DNA of 25,264 bases from [Eubacterium] saphenum (GCA_004557645.1 SFGI01000034.1:1-25264), one strand, 5' to 3'. Counted from the first letter of the stretch, positions 7,705 to 16,140 are shown. A program made the numbers and translations. The notes: generated by a model from the sequence alone, not told the origin.

Positions 7705-8580
7705 ATGAAATTAACAGAACTTTTTGCAAAAGATACTTTCAATATGTCCTTTGAAGTTTTCCCCAATAAGAAACCTGAAAATTTGGAAAGTGTGAAGGCG
7801 AAAGTCTTGCAGATGGCAGAGCTGGAGCCTGCTTTTATGAGTGTGACTTATGGCGCAGGCGGCGGCACAAGCCAATTTACACTGGAAATTGCGAAAAATA
7901 TCAAGCATAAGGGCAATGTGCCTGTTCTGGCCCACCTGACAGCCGTTTCATCCACAAAGGAAACTGTAGCTGCCCGCATCGCAGAGCTGAAAGAAGCAGG
8001 CATCCAGAATATCATGGCCCTGCGCGGCGACCTGACCCCCGAAATGGAAGGGCAGGACAGAAGCAAATGGGCATACAGATATGCCGTTGATCTGGTTCGT
8101 GAACTGAAGGAAAAGGGCGATTTCTGCATTGGCAGCGGCTGCTACCCCGAAAAGCACCCCGAATGTGCCACCATGGCGGAGGATATTCGCCATCTGAAAG
8201 AAAAGGTGGACGCAGGCTGCGATTTCCTGACCTCTCAGATGTTTTTCGACAACAATATTTTCTATAGCTTCCTGTATAAGGTGAGAGAAGCAGGTATCGA
8301 GGTCCCCGTGATCCCCGGTATCATGCCCATCACACAGGCCAATCAGGTGGCACGCTCCATCGAGCTTTCCGGCTCCTTCATGCCCCAGAAGTATAAAACA
8401 CTGGTAGACAGATTTGGCAACAACGCCGCAGCCATGCAGCAGGCAGGCATTGCCTATGCCACAGACCAGATCGTTGACCTGTATGCCAACGGCATCAAGA
8501 CAGTACATATCTACACCATGAATAAGCCTGATGTTGCGGCGCAGATCATGCACAATGTAAAGGATATTCTGGGCTTATGA
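7705..8580 (+). CDS. metF: 5,10-Methylenetetrahydrofolate reductase
   Basis: It reduces methylene-THF to methyl-THF, the methyl donor used by the MetH encoded downstream. The 291-residue protein is a single FAD-binding TIM barrel of the usual bacterial length. Family signatures are SFEVFPNKKP (15-24) with the catalytic glutamate E17, SVTYGAGG near 46-53, ALRGDLTPE, GCYPEKHPE, DFLTSQMFFDN and IPGIMPI. The ribosome binding site is weak (only GAAAG or GCGTG stretches precede the ATG), unlike the strong sites of its neighbours. The last four bases overlap the next gene as ATGA, so the operon is coupled. I see no MetV-type zinc partner as in some acetogens. Confidence 0.96.
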   Translation: MKLTELFAKDTFNMSFEVFPNKKPENLESVKAKVLQMAELEPAFMSVTYGAGGGTSQFTLEIAKNIKHKGNVPVLAHLTAVSSTKETVAARIAELKEAGIQNIMALRGDLTPEMEGQDRSKWAYRYAVDLVRELKEKGDFCIGSGCYPEKHPECATMAEDIRHLKEKVDAGCDFLTSQMFFDNNIFYSFLYKVREAGIEVPVIPGIMPITQANQVARSIELSGSFMPQKYKTLVDRFGNNAAAMQQAGIAYATDQIVDLYANGIKTVHIYTMNKPDVAAQIMHNVKDILGL

Positions 8581-9242
8581 TATGGGGAAAGACCTATCCG
8601 GCTCCGCCCGTTAACGAGAAGGAGTGCCTGCGATATGCAGGCTGCCATTCCAGGGAAGCGGCGGCAGAGGAACGACAGCTTTTTGAAGCCTGTTTGTCGG
8701 AGATACAGGGCAAGCTTTCCTATAAGGTCTGTTGGGGCAGATTTCCTGTGAAAAAAGAGGGGACAAGCCTTGATTTTGGCTTTGTCAAGGTGGATTCGGC
8801 AGGACTGGCAAAAAATCTGGATGGTTGCAATGAAATCATTCTGTTTGCGGCTACCATTGGGCTGGAGATCGATCGCGCCATCCGCAAATATACCAGCCTT
8901 TCCCCTGCGAAGGCGTTGTTTTTTCAGGCCATCGGTGCGGAGCGTATCGAAAGCCTTTGTGATGCCTTTTGTGAGGAGAGAAGAAAAGAACTGCAGGCAG
9001 AAGGGAAGTTTTTGAAGCCCCGCTTCAGCCCCGGCTATGGGGATCTGCCTTTGGAAATGCAGAGGGATATTTTCCGTGTGTTGGACTGCTCCAGAAAGAT
9101 CGGCCTGACCCTGAACGAAAGCCTGCTGATGAGCCCTTCCAAATCGGTGACTGCCATCGTTGGCATCAGCGGAGAAGAATATCAAAAGGAAAAAAATAAA
9201 TGCGGCGCCTGCCAAAATTTGGACTGCGCCTTTAGAGGATGA
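8577..9242 (+). CDS. Free-standing methionine synthase reactivation (AdoMet-binding) domain
   Basis: In full-length MetH this C-terminal domain binds S-adenosylmethionine and reductively remethylates the cobalamin when it is oxidised to cob(II)alamin. Here it is a separate 221-residue protein. The signature region is RFSPGYGDLPLEMQRDIF (about 168-185), holding the RxxPGYG motif of the AdoMet site, followed by MSPSKSVTAIVG (about 195-206). The tail ends in a small Cys cluster, C-x2-C-x4-C, also seen in clostridial versions. It overlaps metF by four bases and precedes metH, whose ribosome binding site lies inside its last codons. The context makes it the reactivation partner of that MetH, in trans. 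Such split systems are known, for example in Thermotoga. Confidence 0.9.
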   Translation: MIWGKTYPAPPVNEKECLRYAGCHSREAAAEERQLFEACLSEIQGKLSYKVCWGRFPVKKEGTSLDFGFVKVDSAGLAKNLDGCNEIILFAATIGLEIDRAIRKYTSLSPAKALFFQAIGAERIESLCDAFCEERRKELQAEGKFLKPRFSPGYGDLPLEMQRDIFRVLDCSRKIGLTLNESLLMSPSKSVTAIVGISGEEYQKEKNKCGACQNLDCAFRG

Positions 9243-9247
9243 AATCT

Positions 9248-11671
9248 ATGAACGTATTAGACTATTTGAAAAACAATATCGTATATATGGACGGCGGCAT
9301 GGGGACGCTGCTGCAGGCGGAAGGTCTGCAGCCCGGCGAACACCCGGAACGCTGGAATCTGGAACACCCGGAAATCATCATTAAACTGCAGAAGATGTAT
9401 TTTGATGCGGGTGCAAATATCATCAATACCAATACCTTTGGGGCGAACAGCCTGAAATTTGACCAGGAAGAGCTGGAAGAGATCATCAAAGCTGCCATTG
9501 CCAATGCGAAAGCGGCGGCGGCAGCCAGCACAGGTGCCCAGGAAAAATTCGTTGCTCTGGATATTGGCCCCTCCGGCAGACTGCTGAAACCCTACGGCGA
9601 TTTCGATTTTGAAGAAGCGGTGGCGGTTTTCGCGGAAACTGTCCGCTTGGGCGTAAAGCATGGGGCAGATATGGTTTTCATCGAAACCATGAACGACAGC
9701 TATGAAACAAAGGCGGCTTTGCTGGCGGCAAAGGAAAACTGCCATCTGCCTGTATTCGTTTCCAATGCCTACGGTGAGGATGGCAAGCTGATGACAGGGG
9801 CTTCCCCGGCGGCGATGGTTGCCATGCTGGAAGGCATGGGGGCCGATGCCATTGGTGTGAACTGCTCTTTGGGTCCCAAAGCATTGGCGCCTGTTGTGGA
9901 ACAGTATCTGAAGAAGGCTTCTGTCCCCGTTGTACTGAAACCCAACGCAGGTCTGCCCAGAGAGGTAGATGGAAAGACTGTATTCGATGTGCTGCCCGAT
10001 GAATTTTCCGATGATGTGGCAGGGCTGATTGCCAAAGGCGTACGGATCGCCGGCGGCTGCTGCGGCACCACACCAGAATATATCAAAGCAGTTGTAGAAA
10101 AAACAAAGGGCATGGAACCCCTTCCTGTGGAAAAGAAAAATATCACCTGTGTATCCTCTTATACCCATGCGGTGGAATTTGGCGCATCCCCCATCATCAT
10201 TGGGGAACGCATCAACCCTACAGGCAAAAAGCGGTTCAAACAGGCCTTGGTGGAAAATGATATCGATTATATTTTGAATGAAGGTTTGACCCAGCAGGAA
10301 AAGGGCGTACAGATTTTGGATGTAAACGTTGGTCTGCCGGAGATCGACGAGGTTGAAATGCTGAAAAAAGTCTGCTTCGAACTGCAGGCCATCATCGACC
10401 TGCCCTTGCAGATCGATACTTCCGATGTGGCGGCTATGGAACAGGCATTGCGTCGCTATAACGGCAAGGCTATGATCAATTCCGTCAACGGCAAGCAGGA
10501 AAACATGGATGCCATCTTCCCTCTGGTGAAGAAATACGGCGGATTGGTGGTGGCGCTGACGCTGGATGAAGGCGGTATCCCCAATACAGCGGCAGGCAGA
10601 GTTGCCATTGCGGAAAAGATTTTGAAAACAGCGGAAAGCTATGGCATTGAGAAAAAGGATATCATTTTTGATACACTGGCAATGGCCATCAGCGCAGACC
10701 CCAATGCGGCGAAAGCGACTGTAGATGCCCTCCAGGAGATCAAGCATCGTCTTGGCTGCCATACTTCTTTGGGGGTTTCCAATATTTCCTTTGGTCTGCC
10801 CAGCAGAGATGCCATCAACAGTACCTTTTTTGCCATGGCGTTGGAAAATGGTCTTTCTGCGGCGATCATGAACCCCTTCTCCGGGGATATGATGAAAACC
10901 TATTTTGCTTATCGTGCCCTCCATGGTCTGGATGAAAACTGCGGAGACTATATCGATTTCGCATCCAAATATGTACCTGCGGCAGCGGCAACAACAGCCG
11001 TAACACAGCTGACGGCGGCATCCGCTTCCGAGGAATATAAATCCGCTTTGCAGAAAGCCGTTGTAAAAGGCTTAAAAGACCAGGCGGGGGAACTGACAGC
11101 AAAGCTGTTGGAAGAAACAGCCCCTTTGGAGATCGTGCAGAATGAGATCATCCCTGCTTTGGATATTGTGGGCAAGGGTTATGAAGAAAAGACGGTGTAT
11201 CTGCCCCAGCTTTTGATGGCGGCGGAAGCGGCGAAAAGTGCCTTTGAAAAGATCAAAGCATCCATGTCTACAGAAAAGGGCGAAGCGGCGGCAAAATGCA
11301 GCTTTGTTCTGGCAACGGTTAAGGGCGATATCCATGATATCGGCAAAAATATCGTAAAGCTGTTGTTGGAAAACTACGGTTTCGATGTCACAGACCTGGG
11401 GAGGGATGTTGCCCCCGAGGTGATCGTGGAAGAAGTGAAAAAGCAGCATGCACCCCTCTGTGGCTTGAGTGCATTGATGACAACCACGGTGCCTGCCATG
11501 GAAGAGACAATCAAACAACTGCGGGCGGAAGCGCCCTGGTGTAAGGTGGTCGTTGGCGGCGCAGTTCTGACACAGGATTACGCTGACCGTATCGGCGCAG
11601 ATAAATATGCCAAGGATGCCATGGAAAGCGTCCGTTACGCTGATGAGATCAATGCAGGTTTAAAGAAATAA
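9248..11671 (+). CDS. metH: Cobalamin-dependent methionine synthase lacking the activation domain
   Basis: It transfers the methyl group of methyl-THF to homocysteine via cobalamin, forming methionine. The 807-residue protein has three of the four MetH modules: the homocysteine-binding barrel (about 1-290) with zinc ligands C206 and C271/C272 in GGCCGTTP; the pterin-binding barrel (about 312-575) starting at GERINPTG (319-326); and the helical cap plus B12-binding domain (about 590-807) with base-off motif GDIHDIGK (693-700), where H696 coordinates cobalt. The reactivation domain is absent (E. coli MetH is 1227 residues) and is supplied by the gene just upstream. I prefer this start because AGAGGA (9234-9239) sits eight bases before it; an ATG at 9239 would overlap the ribosome binding site, though it also forms an ATGA overlap with the previous stop. 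Confidence 0.96.
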   Translation: MNVLDYLKNNIVYMDGGMGTLLQAEGLQPGEHPERWNLEHPEIIIKLQKMYFDAGANIINTNTFGANSLKFDQEELEEIIKAAIANAKAAAAASTGAQEKFVALDIGPSGRLLKPYGDFDFEEAVAVFAETVRLGVKHGADMVFIETMNDSYETKAALLAAKENCHLPVFVSNAYGEDGKLMTGASPAAMVAMLEGMGADAIGVNCSLGPKALAPVVEQYLKKASVPVVLKPNAGLPREVDGKTVFDVLPDEFSDDVAGLIAKGVRIAGGCCGTTPEYIKAVVEKTKGMEPLPVEKKNITCVSSYTHAVEFGASPIIIGERINPTGKKRFKQALVENDIDYILNEGLTQQEKGVQILDVNVGLPEIDEVEMLKKVCFELQAIIDLPLQIDTSDVAAMEQALRRYNGKAMINSVNGKQENMDAIFPLVKKYGGLVVALTLDEGGIPNTAAGRVAIAEKILKTAESYGIEKKDIIFDTLAMAISADPNAAKATVDALQEIKHRLGCHTSLGVSNISFGLPSRDAINSTFFAMALENGLSAAIMNPFSGDMMKTYFAYRALHGLDENCGDYIDFASKYVPAAAATTAVTQLTAASASEEYKSALQKAVVKGLKDQAGELTAKLLEETAPLEIVQNEIIPALDIVGKGYEEKTVYLPQLLMAAEAAKSAFEKIKASMSTEKGEAAAKCSFVLATVKGDIHDIGKNIVKLLLENYGFDVTDLGRDVAPEVIVEEVKKQHAPLCGLSALMTTTVPAMEETIKQLRAEAPWCKVVVGGAVLTQDYADRIGADKYAKDAMESVRYADEINAGLKK

Positions 11672-11688
11672 AAACAGAACAGAAAAAG

Positions 11689-11718
11689 AACGCCTTGAGA
11701 AGAGATTCTCAGGGCGTT
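11689..11718. terminator. Terminator between metH and the convergent ECF gene
   Basis: A 13-bp stem with one wobble (AACGCCTTGAGAA with TTCTCAGGGCGTT) encloses a GAGA loop. The downstream T-tract is short and interrupted (TTTGTGCTTTTG). The upstream A-rich side (AACAGAAAAAG) may serve the opposite strand. Confidence 0.75.
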
Positions 11719-11743
11719 TGTGCTTTTGAAAAAATCTGCAAAA

Positions 11744-12238
11744 TCAGGCAGGGAAGGTTTTTTGCAGCAGGGCGTACAGTGGTTTGAAAAGCACCAGACA
11801 CAGCACCACATTGCCGATGCAATGGGTCAGGTCGAACCCCAGCCCGGATACCCAGTAGGAAAAAGCCGCTGCGGGGCCCCCTGTGATGAGGTAGGGCAGG
11901 GTGCAGAGGGCACCGAAGGAAAGACCGAAGAAACCGGAAATGATGCTCCAGAAAAGGGCAGAGGTGTTGTTCCTGAGGAGCAGGACCACCATCGCCAAAA
12001 TGCTCCAGATATAGAGATACTGAAACCACCACATGCCGAAGCCATAGAGAAACCCTTCCAGAAAGACAAAGCCGTATATCATCCAGAAAACTTTTTTACC
12101 GAAAAAGATGGTATAAAGGATGATGAGCAGGCTGACGATTTCCAGATTGGGCAGAAAGGACATAACAACTTGTCCCGTAAAAAGCAGGGCGGTCAGCACA
12201 CCCATCCATGCCAGACTGCGGGCTTTGTTTCCTTCCAT
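11744..12238 (-). CDS. ECF transporter S-component-like membrane protein
   Basis: This 164-residue integral membrane protein has five or six hydrophobic segments. Its opening, ARSLAWMGVLTALLFTGQV followed by LPNLEIVSLLIILYT, matches the general pattern of substrate-binding (S) components of energy-coupling-factor vitamin transporters, with a small-residue-rich first helix. The start is set at the ATG preceded by GGAGGG seven bases upstream; a longer reading to 12343 lies inside the previous gene and is hydrophilic. Its ATG overlaps the stop of the DUF4430 gene by one base (TGATG), so the two are co-translated. No EcfA or EcfT genes are nearby, so it would have to share the general ECF module. 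Substrate is not evident; cobamide is inferred from the partner and from metH next door. Confidence 0.75.
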   Translation of the reverse strand: MEGNKARSLAWMGVLTALLFTGQVVMSFLPNLEIVSLLIILYTIFFGKKVFWMIYGFVFLEGFLYGFGMWWFQYLYIWSILAMVVLLLRNNTSALFWSIISGFFGLSFGALCTLPYLITGGPAAAFSYWVSGLGFDLTHCIGNVVLCLVLFKPLYALLQKTFPA

Positions 12239-12627
12239 CAATAGCCCTCCGTCAGTGTCAGTTCGAATTGGTCCCCATCCCCAATGGGGGTAGTATCGGC
12301 GGAGGTATTCACCTGTTCGCCGCCTTTGGTGATGCACCACCATTGCTGTTTGCTGTCGTCGGCAGTTTCGCCATCCACAGTGGTGATGAAAAGACCATAT
12401 TGCCCGATTTCCCCAGCTACCAATTCGTTTTCCAGCAATACATCCGCCAGAAATTCCCCATCGGTCTGATAGGTAAAGGTTTTCTCGGTCTGGTCTGCAT
12501 GGGTAACGACTACGGCAATTTCCTTTGCGCCAACCACTGCTTCGGGTTTGCTTTGGATGTAGAAAATGCCTGCAATGATGCAGAGAAGAATGAGGATGCC
12601 TGCTAAGATTCCGTTTTTTCTGTTCAT
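12238..12627 (-). CDS. DUF4430 (transcobalamin C-terminal-like) membrane-anchored protein
   Basis: The 129-residue protein has a short basic N-terminus, one hydrophobic segment (about 6-24) acting as signal anchor, and an extracytoplasmic domain of about 95 residues. No lipobox is seen. The domain carries DGEFLADVLLENEL, WWCITKGGEQVNTSAD and a closing GDQFELTLTEGY, which is how DUF4430 domains look; that family is related to the C-terminal domain of transcobalamin. The start is set by GGAGGG eight bases upstream; a longer frame would run into the promoter. Paired with an S-component-like gene and next to the B12-dependent metH, it could capture a cobamide outside the membrane and hand it over. 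This role is inference. The 5' leader can form alternative hairpins around the ribosome binding site. Confidence 0.75.
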   Translation of the reverse strand: MNRKNGILAGILILLCIIAGIFYIQSKPEAVVGAKEIAVVVTHADQTEKTFTYQTDGEFLADVLLENELVAGEIGQYGLFITTVDGETADDSKQQWWCITKGGEQVNTSADTTPIGDGDQFELTLTEGY

Positions 12628-12635
12628 AAAAAATT

Positions 12636-12664
12636 CCCTCCGATTTTCTTGAGGGAGATCCCCC
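12636..12664 (-). promoter_or_regulatory. Leader hairpins that can hide the DUF4430 ribosome binding site
   Basis: On the minus strand CCCTC can pair with the downstream GAGGG of the ribosome binding site, or with the upstream GGGGG run. These pairings are mutually exclusive, the layout of a translational switch. The leader is only about 55 nt, far shorter than a cobalamin riboswitch, and no B12-box is visible. Confidence 0.35.
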
Positions 12665-12688
12665 AATTCTGTCCGTATTTCGGTTTTC

Positions 12689-12717
12689 ATCATACTGCGG
12701 ATGTTGGGTTTTGTCAA
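12689..12717 (-). promoter_or_regulatory. Promoter of the DUF4430-ECF S unit
   Basis: On the minus strand a perfect TTGACA and TATGAT are separated by 17 nt. It lies just downstream of the SLH gene terminator, so this unit is transcribed independently. Confidence 0.8.
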
Positions 12718-12736
12718 TTTTTCGGGAAATCCAACG

Positions 12737-12766
12737 AAAAAAAGAGCCCCGCTATTGAGCAGGGCT
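12737..12766 (-). terminator. Terminator of the SLH protein gene
   Basis: On the minus strand AGCCCTGCT pairs with AGCGGGGCT (one wobble) around a CAAT loop and is followed by a C and seven T. It sits 14 bases after the stop codon. Confidence 0.9.
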
Positions 12767-12779
12767 GAAAAAATGATTT

Positions 12780-14750
12780 TTACTTTTCATATTTTGTGGT
12801 AGCAACGATCTTTGTTACATAGTCGTCATCATCCAAAGTGATTTTCACCTGAAGGTATTCGTCATCATCCAGATCATTGAAAACATCGATCAGCTTATCA
12901 AAATCCTTTTCTCTGTCATCAATGATAACATCAAGCCAGTCTACGTCATCAATGTCGTAAGTTTTGGTGCCGATTTTCACATAGCCTTTTTTCTTGCTAC
13001 TTTTGTAGTCAACATCTTTCAGTGTACCGCTTTTGGTTGAGCTACTAGATTCTGTTGTGACAACGATTTTTGTAACGTAATCACCGGTAATGGTCAGGGT
13101 AGCTGTCATTTCCACATCATCTTTAAACAGATCTATCAGTTTATCAAAATCTTTTGTTTTGCCGTCGATTTTTACAGTAACATCATCAACATCTTTGATG
13201 GAATATGTATTTTTATCATCCAGTTCGATGGTGCCCTTGGAGCCGCTCTTTTCTTTCAAATTAGTGATGGTGCCTTTTTTGGTGGAAGTGGAGGTTTTTT
13301 TGGTAGCAGTGATTTTTGTGATGTAGTTATCCTCATCACTATTCTTATCCAATGTGACGCTCACTGTGTAGTATTCCCCATCATCCAGATCACCGAAAGC
13401 ATCCTTCAGGTCGCTGAAATCTTTTGTTTTCCCATCGATGGTTACTTTCAGATCATCAATGTCTTCAATATAATACTTGGTGGAGCCGACTTTGATATAG
13501 GCTTCATAATCCTCGCCGCTGACTTTCTTGATCTCTTTCAGTTCGTCTGTTTTGCTGCTGCTACTGCTGGAGGATTTTGTTGTAGCAACGATTTTTGTTA
13601 CATAATCATTTTTATCCAGTGTCAGGGTAGCAGTAATGGTTTCGCCGTCATCATACATTTCTTTCAGATCGCTGAATTTTTTGGTGGAACCATTGATTTT
13701 TACAGACACGGAACTGCTGTCATCGATTTTATAAGTATTGGAGCCGATCTTGATGCTGGATTTGGACAGGGACTTGATGGTTCCTGTCAGATCATCTTCT
13801 GTTGCCTTTGTATCAGCTGTTGCAACCAGCTTTGTGATGCGGGTATTGCTGTCCAGTGTCAAAGTCGCTTTGATGGTTGTGCCGTTTTTAAACAGTTTTA
13901 CCAGTTCGGCAGCGGAAGAGGATGCGCCGTTGAGGGTCACTGTGGCACCTGTGGAAGCGAAAAGATAATATGCGTTGCTGTTTTCAAAGTTTACATAGAG
14001 GGTATTCATATCCTTCACTGTGCCGCTCTTTGTGGAAGCTGCGGGACTTGTAGGTGTGGTTGCAGAAGATTTATTCAGCACATTGTACAGATTTGTGACC
14101 AGTACAGCAGTTTCTGTGCGGTTCAGTGTGCTTTTTGGATTGAATTTGCCTACATTATCGCCGTTTACAACGCCTACCTGATTCAGCAGAGCAACATAAG
14201 GACGTGCCTCGGAAGAAATGCTGGCGTTATCGTTGAATTTTGTTGTTGTGGCATTGGCGGAATAGGAAGGTACGCCGGTGGTCAGGGCACGGCCCAGGAT
14301 CGTTACTGCCTGTTCTCTTGTGGCAGGCAGGTTGGAGCCATTTTTCATAAAGCTGCCCAGATTGGAGATGGAGATGATGCCTTCTTCCAGACAGTAAGAA
14401 ACAGCGGGATATGCCCATTCCTTGATGCCGTATGTTTTCAGTACAGCAGCCCATTTTTCTGTTACGGAAGCATTGGCAGTTGCTTTGCCTGTCTGCAGCA
14501 GCAGTTTATATGCCAGCTGGCAGGATTCTGTCAGAGATACGGAATCTCTGGGACGGAAATATGTTTTGCCATTGACGGTCTCCCCAACGACCAGGCCAAG
14601 GCTTGCAGCTTTATTGATCGATACTTCCGCACCGGGCCAGGGTGCCTGATTCATATCTGCAAAAGTCGCTGCATAGGCGGAAATAGGCTGGCAAGCCAGC
14701 AAGGCAGCCACTACAAATGCCATAGATTGTTTTGTTTTGCTATGTTTCAT
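12780..14750 (-). CDS. Secreted SLH-domain surface protein with five C-terminal repeats
   Basis: The 656-residue protein starts with a signal peptide ending near AYAA (about 1-28). Three S-layer homology domains follow (about 29-84, 95-160 and 168-225), recognisable by FADMNQAPW, YFRPRDSVSLTE, EWAYPAVSYCLEEGII, FNPKSTLNRTE and similar. They normally bind pyruvylated cell-wall polymer. The remainder is five tandem, diverged repeats of 81-90 residues (about 239-319, 320-400, 401-490, 491-573, 574-656). Each has a xGTxK start, a central VxIxGxxKxF block and an end like YVTKIVATTK, with Ser/Thr/Lys linkers; later copies are strongly acidic (Asp-rich), which suggests calcium binding. There is no LPXTG sorting signal. 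AAGGAGGT precedes the start by eight bases. It is a likely S-layer or surface protein of unknown specific role. Confidence 0.93.
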   Translation of the reverse strand: MKHSKTKQSMAFVVAALLACQPISAYAATFADMNQAPWPGAEVSINKAASLGLVVGETVNGKTYFRPRDSVSLTESCQLAYKLLLQTGKATANASVTEKWAAVLKTYGIKEWAYPAVSYCLEEGIISISNLGSFMKNGSNLPATREQAVTILGRALTTGVPSYSANATTTKFNDNASISSEARPYVALLNQVGVVNGDNVGKFNPKSTLNRTETAVLVTNLYNVLNKSSATTPTSPAASTKSGTVKDMNTLYVNFENSNAYYLFASTGATVTLNGASSSAAELVKLFKNGTTIKATLTLDSNTRITKLVATADTKATEDDLTGTIKSLSKSSIKIGSNTYKIDDSSSVSVKINGSTKKFSDLKEMYDDGETITATLTLDKNDYVTKIVATTKSSSSSSSKTDELKEIKKVSGEDYEAYIKVGSTKYYIEDIDDLKVTIDGKTKDFSDLKDAFGDLDDGEYYTVSVTLDKNSDEDNYITKITATKKTSTSTKKGTITNLKEKSGSKGTIELDDKNTYSIKDVDDVTVKIDGKTKDFDKLIDLFKDDVEMTATLTITGDYVTKIVVTTESSSSTKSGTLKDVDYKSSKKKGYVKIGTKTYDIDDVDWLDVIIDDREKDFDKLIDVFNDLDDDEYLQVKITLDDDDYVTKIVATTKYEK

Positions 14751-14795
14751 GGTAAGGACCTCCTTTTTCTCTCTTCATATACTATCCATAGTACC

Positions 14796-14804
14796 AGTAT
14801 AGCA
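14796..14804 (-). promoter_or_regulatory. Extended -10 of the SLH gene
   Basis: On the minus strand TGC-TATACT fits an extended -10, with no clear -35 (AAATAT at the right distance). It would give a leader of about 40 nt. Confidence 0.45.
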
Positions 14805-14888
14805 AACTTGTTATGGTTATATTTTGATTATAATATATATAGGGAGATTTTAATATAGGTTTCATAAATTTAAAAAAGATTTAAGAAT

Positions 14889-14895
14889 TTCGACA
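14889..14895 (-). promoter_or_regulatory. Candidate Spo0A box between the SLH gene and dacF
   Basis: TTCGACA is a perfect reverse-strand TGTCGAA, and its flanks (TTTGTCGAAATT on the minus strand) extend the match. It lies in the shared control region of two divergent envelope genes in a window that also encodes Spo0A. Single heptamers are weak evidence, since identical ones occur by chance in metF, ilvC and ilvD coding sequence. Confidence 0.3.
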
Positions 14896-14969
14896 AATCC
14901 TTGCCAAGACATATCTTTCAAAAAAGAAACATAAAGTGTCAGTAAGATGCTTTTGGGAGGAATGGGAGG

Positions 14970-16139
14970 ATGAAGAAATACGGAAAGGTGCTGCTGTCAG
15001 CCATACTGGCTTTGGTGCTGATGGTCGGTTCGCTTTTTCCTGTCTATGGCGCAGAAACAGACCCGCTGACATTGGAAAGCAAAAGTGCTGTGCTGATGGA
15101 TGGGGCAACGGGGACGGTCTTATATGAAAAGAACAGCCATGAAGCAATGCCCCCTGCCAGTGTGACAAAGGTCATGACGCTGCTTTTGATCTATGAGGCG
15201 GAAGAAGCGGGGCAGTTCAAATGGGAGGACAGCGTGCAGGTCAGCGAACATGCGGCTGGTATGGGCGGCTCCCAGGTCTTTCTGGAACCGGGCGAGACCC
15301 AGACGGCAGCAGATATGACAAAGTGTATCGCTATTGCTTCTGCCAATGATGCAGCAGTGGCTATGGCGGAATTTGTAGCAGGCAGCGAAGAGGCTTTCGT
15401 GGAACGGATGAACAAAAAAGCCGAGGAACTGGGAATGAAAGATACCCATTTTGTCAATGCCTGCGGGCTGGATGTGGATGGGCATGAGACCAGTGCCTAC
15501 GATATTGCCCTGATGAGCCGGGAACTGATGACCCGTTTTCCTGAAATCCAGGAATACACTACCACCTGGCAGGATACCATCATACATAAGACCCGTAAGG
15601 GGGAATCGGAATTTGGCCTGACGAACACCAATAAGCTTATCAAATGGTACGAAGGTGCAACGGGGCTGAAAACAGGCTCTACGGGGAAGGCATTATACTG
15701 CCTTTCCGGCACGGCGGAGCGGAATGGGCTGCACCTGATCGGTGTTGTCATGGCTGCACCGGATTTTAAGGTGCGTTTTCAGGAAACCATGAAACTGCTG
15801 GATTATGGCTTTGCCAATTACACCGCCCAAAAAGGTCTGCCTGCAGGGCAGGAAATGGCTGAGATCCCCGTGACCAAAGGGATGGCAGACAGCGTTCCCG
15901 TGGTGGTAAAAGAAGAAATTTCCATGCTGCTGAAAAAGGATATGAGCGGCGATTGGGAAACACAGACAGAAGTCCTGCCCAGTATGGATGCACCTGTGGC
16001 AGCAGGGGAAAAAGTGGGTGAATTGATCTATCTCATCAATGGAGAAGAGGTGGGGCGAACAGATCTGGTGACGGCAGAAGCGGTGGAAAAAGCCAATATC
16101 AATACCATGCTGCAGCGGATGCTGAAAAATTGGTTTTAG
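14970..16139 (+). CDS. dacF: D-alanyl-D-alanine carboxypeptidase (DacF/PBP5 family)
   Basis: This penicillin-binding serine DD-carboxypeptidase trims the terminal D-Ala of peptidoglycan stem peptides. The 389-residue protein has a signal peptide (about 1-28, cut near VYGA). The S11 peptidase domain shows all three motifs: S64-x-x-K67 (SVTK), S124-x-N126 (SAN) and K234-T-G236. A beta-rich C-terminal domain of the PBP5 type follows (about 290-375), and the end is a weakly amphipathic helix (MLQRMLKNWF) of the kind used for membrane attachment. GGGAGGA is about ten bases before the start. The symbol follows its place beside spoIVB and other sporulation genes; a vegetative DacA-like role is equally possible from sequence. 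It is divergent from the SLH gene and followed by a strong terminator. Confidence 0.92.
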   Translation: MKKYGKVLLSAILALVLMVGSLFPVYGAETDPLTLESKSAVLMDGATGTVLYEKNSHEAMPPASVTKVMTLLLIYEAEEAGQFKWEDSVQVSEHAAGMGGSQVFLEPGETQTAADMTKCIAIASANDAAVAMAEFVAGSEEAFVERMNKKAEELGMKDTHFVNACGLDVDGHETSAYDIALMSRELMTRFPEIQEYTTTWQDTIIHKTRKGESEFGLTNTNKLIKWYEGATGLKTGSTGKALYCLSGTAERNGLHLIGVVMAAPDFKVRFQETMKLLDYGFANYTAQKGLPAGQEMAEIPVTKGMADSVPVVVKEEISMLLKKDMSGDWETQTEVLPSMDAPVAAGEKVGELIYLINGEEVGRTDLVTAEAVEKANINTMLQRMLKNWF

Positions 16140-16140
16140 A

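Noticed and set aside
8246..8252. Spo0A boxes inside coding sequence (metF here, also in ilvC and ilvD)
   Set aside because: TTCGACA arises from Phe-Asp codons; these hits set the chance level for the heptamer.
9239..9247. ATG at 9239 as metH start
   Set aside because: It overlaps the AGAGGA site that is correctly spaced for 9248. It cannot be fully excluded because ATGA overlaps are common.
12628..12690. Cobalamin riboswitch before the DUF4430 gene
   Set aside because: The leader is about 55 nt, far shorter than the class needs, and no B12-box is seen.
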